Shown here: positions 57,906-64,000 of the stretch, in pieces
Numbering within the stretch: the stretch's first letter is position 1
Layout of the letters: each line of letters starts with the position of its first letter
Source: Cryptomeria japonica
Lineage: Eukaryota > Streptophyta > Pinopsida > Cupressales > Cupressaceae
Length of the DNA: 64,000 bases
Direction: 5' to 3'
NCBI RefSeq assembly: GCF_030272615.1
Contig: NC_081411.1
Coordinates: 160,099,471-160,163,470 of the forward strand
Position numbers and translations under genes: made by a program
The notes under the pieces: model-generated
Databases searched by the model: none
Told to the model about the DNA's origin: nothing
The model's input: only the letters and a program-made list of their open reading frames with translations

Positions 57906-58620
57906 CATTTCAATAACAATTATATGCTTCCTTTTTACCACACCATTCTATTGAGGAGTTCTTAAAGTAGAAAGATGTCTCCTAATATCATATTTCTCAC
58001 AAAAAATTGCCAAAGTCATTTGAAGTAAATTTTCCACCTCCATCAGATCTCATCCACTTGATTCTAGTATCAACTTGATTTTCTACCATTGACTTGAAAA
58101 TTTTAAATCTTTCAAAAGCTTCAATTTTCTCTCTCAAAAATATAACCCATGTCATTCTAGAATAATCATCAATGAGTAACATAAAATGCCTTTCACCATT
58201 AAGTATACTTGTCCTTGTAGGGCCACATAGATCTGTATGAATTATCTCCAATGGATGTGTCATAGAATACTCCTTGTTCTTGAAACTTCTCTTTGTTTTC
58301 TTCCTTAATCAACATTCCCTGCACATAGTGTCAATACACTTGATAAATTTGGTAAATTTCTTACTGCCTTAAAGTTACTAATATTTGTCATGTTATCAAA
58401 GTTAACATGTCCCATCCTCTTATGCCATAACCAACATTCATTACTTTGATTTAGATAACATTTGTTTCCACTTGTCCTAATTCCTTATGCCACCAACTTT
58501 CTAGTTTTTCCTTTTCTAATCATACATTTGGTATCGATGACTACAACTTCATAACCTCTATTGGACATCTAACTAAAACTCAACAAACTATGTCTCAAAA
58601 CTTTTACATAATAATCACCA
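57906..58620 (-). pseudogene. C integrase core and pre-integrase
   Basis: Minus strand: pre-integrase LWHKRMGHVNFDN near 58385-58440, then the integrase frame 57997-58263 with EIIHTDLCGPTRTSILNGER, DDYSRMTWVIFL and RIKWMRSDGGGKFTSNDF (second Asp present). The glutamate region (NGVVKRK, expected E replaced by K) lies at 57940-57960. The frame continues into 46512 once D is removed. Confidence 0.85.
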
Positions 58621-58855
58621 TTATTCTAATGTTTACCATTAATCGAGATACATCCTATTCCACAAATCGATGCAACTTCCTCTCCTTCAAATTTCACTAA
58701 TCCACCATTATACTTCTTCAGATTGCTAAACTTGTTTTTATCTCTAATCCTGTTATTTGAGAATCTAGAGTCAATGATCCATGATCTTGGTTCCACTTTA
58801 GCATGCAATGTAGCATTCCCTTTTGATCTTTCGAACCTATCCTAATTCTTCTCTT
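58621..58855 (-). pseudogene. C protease remnant
   Basis: RSWIIDSRFSNNRIRDKNKFS, then YNGGLVKFEGEEVASICGIG: the copia protease start, with DSR in place of the catalytic DSG and N in place of H. Confidence 0.8.
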
Positions 58856-59678
58856 CTATAGCCAGGAATAAAGATTCTTCATTCGAGTCTTCAACATTTT
58901 CTCCTTTAGACGAATGTGCCTCCATAGAGGAATTTTTTTTTCGGCTTTACCTATACCATCTATTCTTTTCTTAAAATCATGTCTTCTATATCTACTTTTC
59001 TTTTCATCATTGTCATATTTTCTCAATTCTTCTTTATATATACATTTAGAAGCATAATGACCAATTCTTCCACAATCAAAGCATTTCAAGTGCAACTTAC
59101 CTTTATACTTTCTAGTTCCTCTCTTCAGTCTTCTTACAAAGTTTGCTTCAATCTCATATAGGTTCTCGCTTATTTTTGGTTCATTTCTTGATATCTTTGA
59201 AATATTAAATGCATCTTCTCTTTGATAGGACTTTATATCTTCCATCTCTCCAATTTCATAGGTTGACAATGTTCTGGTAAGCTAGTCATTTGAGTATTTA
59301 TTCAAGTCATGACATTATTCAATAGCACACTTCTTTGATTTGTAGGGTTTGGTCAATATAAGCAAGATCTTTTTGATGATATCACTTTTTTCTAGCCACC
59401 AACAACTCAGATAGCTTTCATGGCATAATTTAATCATTTACTCTATGTATGTATCTCTCAACACTTTCATCATCAGCCATTCTAAAACCTTTAAATTTCT
59501 ACTTCAGGTTCAAAAGTCTTGCTTGTTGGGTCTTCAGATCACCTTCATATGTATAACATAAGTTGATCACAATTCCCTTATCTTCTTTCATTCCTTTAAC
59601 CTTTGCAAATACTTCATCACTAAGACACCTAATAATTATTGTTCTACCTTTTGGATTTGTCTCTCGAGCCTTAATTTC
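58856..59678 (-). pseudogene. C gag, amino end lost to K
   Basis: From high to low: NPKGRTIIIRCLSDEVFAKV, YTYEGDLKTQQARLLNLK (59499-59680), a frameshifted middle, then 58856-59269 with RGTRKYKGKLHLKCFDCGRI; the CCHC knuckle CFDCGRIGHYASKC is complete. The amino end is cut at 59678 where K begins. Confidence 0.85.
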
Positions 59679-60876
59679 TGTAAAGCAGAAAAATCGAACC
59701 CTAGGTGTTCCCCCACTCCAAGGAGAGAGAAGGTCACTAGGATTGACGGTTTTCACTTAGGAGAGACTTTACATTCAAAAGAGGGGTCAAAACCCACAAG
59801 ATCCAATCCCACACAATGCAAGATCGGATTCTAAATGAGTTTCAAGGATTAAGACAGCAAGGCTACCCTCTTTTGTAAAGAATGTAGATAGAAGGATTGA
59901 ACTAGGAGTGCATGTAAAGTAAGAAAGATTCACTTATAAACAAAGATAGGAATATGGGATGAAGCTGCAGACCTAGAATTAGAAGTAAAATGTCAAGATG
60001 ATGCTGTTCTGCAAATTTGAGTGAAATTTGATGGGACGATGGTGCCCGACGTGCACATGGTCCTCCAAAAAATCTGCGAAACGAAGGGGGATCTATTCGT
60101 CTCTGCACAAGGATTCCAGATCTTCAATTATAGCTACGTACCTGTAACCTACACACAGAAAAGAGAGGACAATTGGAGGGTTAGGGATTAGGGGTTTGCC
60201 TTTAGGTCAAACCTCAGTTTTGGAATTAACCAAGAAATGAGAATGCTGTAAATGTAAATGTTTGTAATGTAAACAAGTACTGATACCTTGTCATAAGAAT
60301 GTTTGTATTCTTACATGCAAAGGTGTAATGAATGTTGTATTTTGTATGTTGTAAGTGATCTCCTCTTCAATGGTTGAATCCTTGTCTTGAATGCAACACT
60401 TAGCCTTGAATGGAGACTTAGAATGCTCAATTGCTTGAAGGAATGCTATAATGCTTGAATGTTTGAATGTTTGCCTAGCACTTCTGCCTCTTGTATGCAT
60501 ATGTTTTTCCCTTTTTCCTTTCTCCCTTTCTAGGAGAGGAAAAGTAGTTTATATACTTGTCAATTAGGGTTGATAGACTGATTTTTCCGACCTTAAGCCG
60601 ACCTAGAAACATTATTTTCCAAATTGCAAACTTAAAGACCCGATGCCCAAAAGAGACCGGGCCCAAAATAGGGCCAGGGACCAGGGCACTCGGCACCATG
60701 GTCCCACCTCCCAGGACAACAGGGTGCAAGGAAGGATCAGGCCACAGTGTAGAAATATGCAGTTTTTGGTGTCATAAATAGGTTTCAGGGTCTCCATTCA
60801 GGTTCAGTGTTGCGCCGCCATCGTGAAGACCCAAATGCAGTCGAAATTGCAAGTGTCATAATTTTAGGATGCTACA
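59679..60876 (-). repeat. 3' LTR of K
   Basis: 1198 bp; on the minus strand it starts TGTAGCATCCTAAAATTATG and ends CTGCTTTACA. The start resembles gypsy LTRs with TGTAGAC/TGTAGCATCC ends. Preceded by the tract AAAGTGGGGGCAAAA. The low boundary is inferred from the point where C's gag similarity starts. Confidence 0.75.
60547..60556 (-). promoter_or_regulatory. TATA box in LTR of K
   Basis: GTATATAAAC on the minus strand, about 320 bases after the LTR start, the normal place for an LTR core promoter. Motif only. Confidence 0.5.
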
Positions 60877-61631
60877 TTTTGCCCCCACTTTAGCGGGAGT
60901 ATAAGCGTACGCCCATACTTCTGGTAAAGTACAAGGAAACAATCATTGAAAGACTTTCACCACGTCAAGGAGGCAAGATACACCAAGCCCCCAGTGGACT
61001 AAGGATCTTACAACTTCGATTGACAAAGTAAAAGGGAAGATCACGAGGGAGAACCATGACTGTCTGTAGTAAGGTTCCCTCACTATGAGTCATGTAAGAA
61101 AAATACCAAAAATTTTCAAGGCAAAGCTAAATTTGTCAAGAAATTTTCAAGTATCTTGAAGAGATATGAACGGGGTGTATGCCCCCCTACGTTAAAGCAA
61201 TCGCACATGCCTCATCGGGGGTGATTGCTTTAAGGTAGTGATACACATAAGAAATAAAAAGGGAAAGGAGCACGTTATCACAAGGATTTAGCCCCCAAGT
61301 GTGAGATAAGCCCAAGGATAATAGACACAAAACACAAAGCACAAGGTAACTTCGCTTTCCTTGGGGTCAGTATGCTGTATGATAATTCATGTATATCATA
61401 TGTATGTATGCATAATTGTTCTTCATTCCCCAATCAAGGAAGGTCACCTAGAAGAAGGGAACACATGTGTCTTTTGAGTCAACATGAGAGAGACCAAAAG
61501 AGATCTCAATGCTTTGCATCATCCTCAAGTAGACAACACTAAGGACAACAAATAGAAGAGTGAGAATAACACATAGGAGAAGTAACAAAAGAGATCAAGA
61601 GAGGAGGAGAGAGTCTGCTATGCTAATGAAA
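60877..61631 (-). other. 3' noncoding region of K with palindromes
   Basis: Polypurine tract at 60877-60893 (minus AAAGTGGGGGCAAAA). A 22-bp near-palindrome around GCGTACGC at 60898-60919 and an 11-bp inverted repeat (TTAAAGCAATC / GATTGCTTTAA, 61192-61233, 20-base loop). No coding capacity recognised. Confidence 0.65.
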
Positions 61632-62123
61632 CTAGTCTAGCACGTAATCTATCCCTCGATCTTGCTGATCAATATTTCGGGAAGGTAGGAAACATGCTAG
61701 AGGAGGAACATCCAACACAGCAGACGGAGCTATCACAAGATCCAAACAAGGGCTATGTTCATGTTCCAAGCCACGTTGTTCTTGTCTAGGAGCTAGGATA
61801 AGTGCTTTAGAAAACTTGTTAGATAAATGGTTATCAACATCAACATATTCATATTCACTATCAGAATGAAGAGAAGTAACATTCTCATCATGAATAACAT
61901 TTTCATCTATATCATCATCAAGATTTATAAAAATAGGATCTTTAAATCGCACAGGATCAAGACCATCATGCATCTTATGTTTAGGAGATTTTGGCTCAAT
62001 TTCCAGCTGAGGAGAAAATGGAATAATGCTAGCTGAAGGTGTTTTTGGGGATTGCAAAGTTTGAGAAGCAGCTGCCTGAGCTCTAAGACGATGCTTTCAT
62101 CGGCGTTCACGTGTAGAACGATT
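61632..62123 (-). pseudogene. Carboxy-terminal part of K gag frame
   Basis: Same frame as the gag ORF above it but behind two stops (62124 and about 62094) that fall in an Arg-rich stretch and look like CGA-to-TGA or similar changes. Encodes an Ala/Gln stretch, then an acidic domain (INLDDDIDENVIHDENVTSL, YEYVDVDNH). No known fold recognised. It ends at TAG 61632. Confidence 0.6.
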
Positions 62124-64000
62124 TCATCTAGTCTTAGTAGGAAGTTGAGGAGATTGAGGAGGAGGAATGTTCTCATCCTTATCACTTGGGTGTTTGGGTT
62201 GTGGTTTCTTAGGTTGGACAATAGGAGAAGAGGAAGGCCTCTTCTCTTTATAAGAGGAAGGAGGAGGAACTGCTCCATATAAAGGAAGAATATTTGGTTT
62301 AGGAAGGAGACCAAGTCCATCATGACGAGGAGGTATAGGTCTACCTTTAGAAAGTTTATTAGGCATAGACATAGTCACATCCATAGGGATGGGTTGGGAA
62401 TCTTCTTGAGGAAAGACATTAGTTTTATCTTTCAAAGGAAGAACTTCCTTCTCAAGGATGATAGGAATATCAAGTTTGGGTGTTCTAGGTTCACTTAGAG
62501 ATAGGATCATATCTTTTTTCCACTTTTGATAAGATTTGAAAAGATGATCACTTCGCGGTGGAAGAGATTGGAATTGTTTAGGCCAAAAATAATCAATAGG
62601 AATGCTAGAAGTTCTTTCAGTTGGTTTAAAGAGACTATGATTGACAGTAACAACTTCACCATTATGGGGAAATTTCAAACACTTGTGAATAGTAGAAGCA
62701 ATAGCTTTCATGGAAGATAGCCAAGGATAGCCTAGCTTCACACGAAATTGTTCGGACGATGGAATAATAGCAAAGCTCACATCAAGGGATTTGTTATGGA
62801 CCTCAATAGGTAATGTAATAGAACCAATTGCAGGAGAAGAAAATGCATCAAATAATTTCACAACCACATTTGTTTCATCATAGATCACTTGATTCAATTG
62901 CAAAGTAAAAAGAAATTCTTCAGTAATGATATTAACCATGCAAGAAGGATCAATAAGCACTCCACGGCAAGGTGTATTCTTGACTTTTGCAACTATATAT
63001 AAAGGACCATCAGGTGCCCTGATAGTTTCACTGGAATCAAATGTGATGGAAGGTTCTTTAGGGATTTTCTGCTGCTCCACAAAGTTAATCACATTCGGAG
63101 TCATAGACACAAGATCCTCAAGTGAGACAGAGGAATCATTAGTATCAATCGCATTAGAGGTATGAGAAGGTAATGGATCAGTAAAAATCTTAAGATTTTG
63201 GTTGGGAGGAGCTACAGATGTGTTGCCTTTATTATTCACACCAGAAACAGAGATAGTATTATTATCAATCAAATCTTGAATTTTACCCTTTAAAGCAAAA
63301 CATTTTTCAGTATCATGCCCAGGTTGATGATGAAATTGACAAAAAGATTTGTTATCAAAATAGGGTGATTTAATCTTTGGAGGATCAATTTGCTTTATAG
63401 GAGGGAGAGTAAGCACATTTTGTTCCAATAACTTATTCATAATACTATGCAATGATTCATTCAAAGGAGTAAACTTTCTTTCTTTCTTGAAAAACTTAGA
63501 AATAGGAGGCACACCTGATGCTGCATTCACATTGTTGCTGATGATGTTTTCATTGAATTTAACAGACTTTCTGTTCGGTTTAGACTTCCCAAATGGTTGT
63601 TGACTACTATCACCTTTATCACTCGGAGCCATAGGATTTGCTTGTTCCATTTGACTCACAGTCAGTTGATAATTGTGAAGAGTTGTGCACAACTGTTGGA
63701 AAGAAGTAAACTCAAAAAACATAATTCTTTCTCTAATATCTTTTTGTAAATTAGAAATAAAGATTCTTTGAACATCATTGTCAGGCACTGGAAAAGAAAT
63801 TTGAGCATACAAATGCTTATATCTACCAATGAAATCAGTCACTTTTTCTTTAACACCTTGTTCACAATGCATTAAATCAATCAAAGTAACTTTAGGACTT
63901 ATATTGTTTTGAAATTGTTGAATAAAAGCATTTGCAAGTTGTTGGAAAGAAGTAATAGAATAGGAAGGCAACGAGAAATACCATTGTAGAGCCTTATCTC
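62124..64000 (-). CDS. Gypsy gag with protease-like domain, K (5' end outside)
   Basis: Open from the window edge (DKALQWYFSLPSYSI at the start) to TAG 62124. Counting from 63971: residues 5-105 form a retrotransposon gag domain (SFQQLANAFIQQF, EKVTDFIGRYKHL, IFISNLQKDIRERI); residues 211-224 have a CxxH...HxxxxC zinc motif (CQFHHQPGHDTEKC); a retropepsin-like fold starts at about 325 (LYIVAKVKNTPCRGVLIDPS), ends with KLGYPWLSSMKA, and is followed by a Pro-rich tail. The aspartate motif is DPSC at 341 rather than DTG/DSG, so proteolytic activity is doubtful. Open over more than 600 codons. Confidence 0.85.
   Translation of the reverse strand, partial: DKALQWYFSLPSYSITSFQQLANAFIQQFQNNISPKVTLIDLMHCEQGVKEKVTDFIGRYKHLYAQISFPVPDNDVQRIFISNLQKDIRERIMFFEFTSFQQLCTTLHNYQLTVSQMEQANPMAPSDKGDSSQQPFGKSKPNRKSVKFNENIISNNVNAASGVPPISKFFKKERKFTPLNESLHSIMNKLLEQNVLTLPPIKQIDPPKIKSPYFDNKSFCQFHHQPGHDTEKCFALKGKIQDLIDNNTISVSGVNNKGNTSVAPPNQNLKIFTDPLPSHTSNAIDTNDSSVSLEDLVSMTPNVINFVEQQKIPKEPSITFDSSETIRAPDGPLYIVAKVKNTPCRGVLIDPSCMVNIITEEFLFTLQLNQVIYDETNVVVKLFDAFSSPAIGSITLPIEVHNKSLDVSFAIIPSSEQFRVKLGYPWLSSMKAIASTIHKCLKFPHNGEVVTVNHSLFKPTERTSSIPIDYFWPKQFQSLPPRSDHLFKSYQKWKKDMILSLSEPRTPKLDIPIILEKEVLPLKDKTNVFPQEDSQPIPMDVTMSMPNKLSKGRPIPPRHDGLGLLPKPNILPLYGAVPPPSSYKEKRPSSSPIVQPKKPQPKHPSDKDENIPPPQSPQLPTKTR

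Larger units (their letters stand above)
41580..59678 (-). mobile_element. Old copia element C carrying nested insertions
   Basis: C's own sequence is in pieces: 41580-44371, 45871-46512 and 57906-59678. From high to low these encode gag, protease, integrase, RT and RNase H, followed by a polypurine tract and a 3' LTR. Insertions: solo LTR N, element D (with B inside it) and, at the gag end, gypsy element K. C's gag-pol resembles A and B (zinc knuckle KCFDCGRIGHYASKC) but its LTR differs. Its 5' LTR is not in the window. Confidence 0.9.
59679..64000 (-). mobile_element. Gypsy-type gag-only element K (partial)
   Basis: Minus-strand element: 3' LTR 59679-60876, polypurine tract, about 0.75 kb noncoding, a carboxy-terminal frame and a long gag-protease frame open to the window edge. 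There is no RT, RNase H or integrase between the protease-like domain and the LTR. This fits the class of LTR elements that keep gag but lack pol. It interrupts C's gag; likely duplication ATTTC at 59674-59678, with the other side outside the window. Confidence 0.8.

Noticed and set aside
61827-62282. Plus-strand frames over K's gag end
   Set aside because: Antisense shadows of the Arg-rich and acidic coding sequence on the minus strand.

Overview
This window looks like intergenic DNA from a large, repeat-rich land-plant nuclear genome. Almost everything recognisable is an LTR retrotransposon: Ty1/copia elements primed by initiator tRNA-Met (primer sites of the TGGTATCAGAGC type), Ty3/gypsy gag-protease pieces, solo LTRs and a probable tRNA-derived SINE. 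A gymnosperm is plausible but not proven. I see no intact host gene, rRNA, tRNA gene or CRISPR array. The only host-like coding sequence is a fragment of a cation/calcium exchanger carried inside a non-autonomous retrotransposon. Letters A-P below are my own names for elements.

Layout. 1-6866: copia element A (+), its left end cut by the window. 6867-11703: decayed DNA with a minus-strand gypsy gag start (J), an unusual leader holding two arrays of a 9-bp motif repeated every 21 bp (8515-8883 and 10515-10780), and a 134-bp tandem repeat. 11704-23959: a head-to-tail array of five 1.3-kb units (U1-U5), each starting like a gypsy LTR and ending in a polypurine tract; U4 is split by E, a young copia element of the Tork type (16141-22154, target-site duplication GATCC). 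23958-24572: LTR-like piece L. 26405-35427: decayed E-family copy F (-), split by M (30283-34875), a gypsy-derived insertion flanked by GGAGG that itself contains solo LTR P (32243-33401, CAGTC). 35428-41579: duplicated and decayed sequence, an LTR remnant, a SINE and a minus-strand copia gag remnant.

41580-59678 is a nested stack. Old copia element C (-) was hit by solo LTR N (44372-45865, CTTTC) and by non-autonomous element D (+, 46513-57900, CCAAT/CCAAC). D's 5' LTR was hit by copia element B (-, 46977-54634, CATTT). Gypsy element K (-, 59679 to the window end) interrupts C's gag. In each case where I checked the interrupted coding sequence (N, D, P), removing the insert plus one duplication copy brings the outer reading frame back into register, so the order of events is well supported. 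K encodes gag and a protease-like domain but no polymerase or integrase before its 3' LTR.

Most inactivating stop codons I can interpret are C-to-T or G-to-A changes, as expected for long-methylated retroelements. Element boundaries with target-site duplications are good to the base; boundaries of decayed pieces are approximate. LTR differences and array phases were counted by eye.
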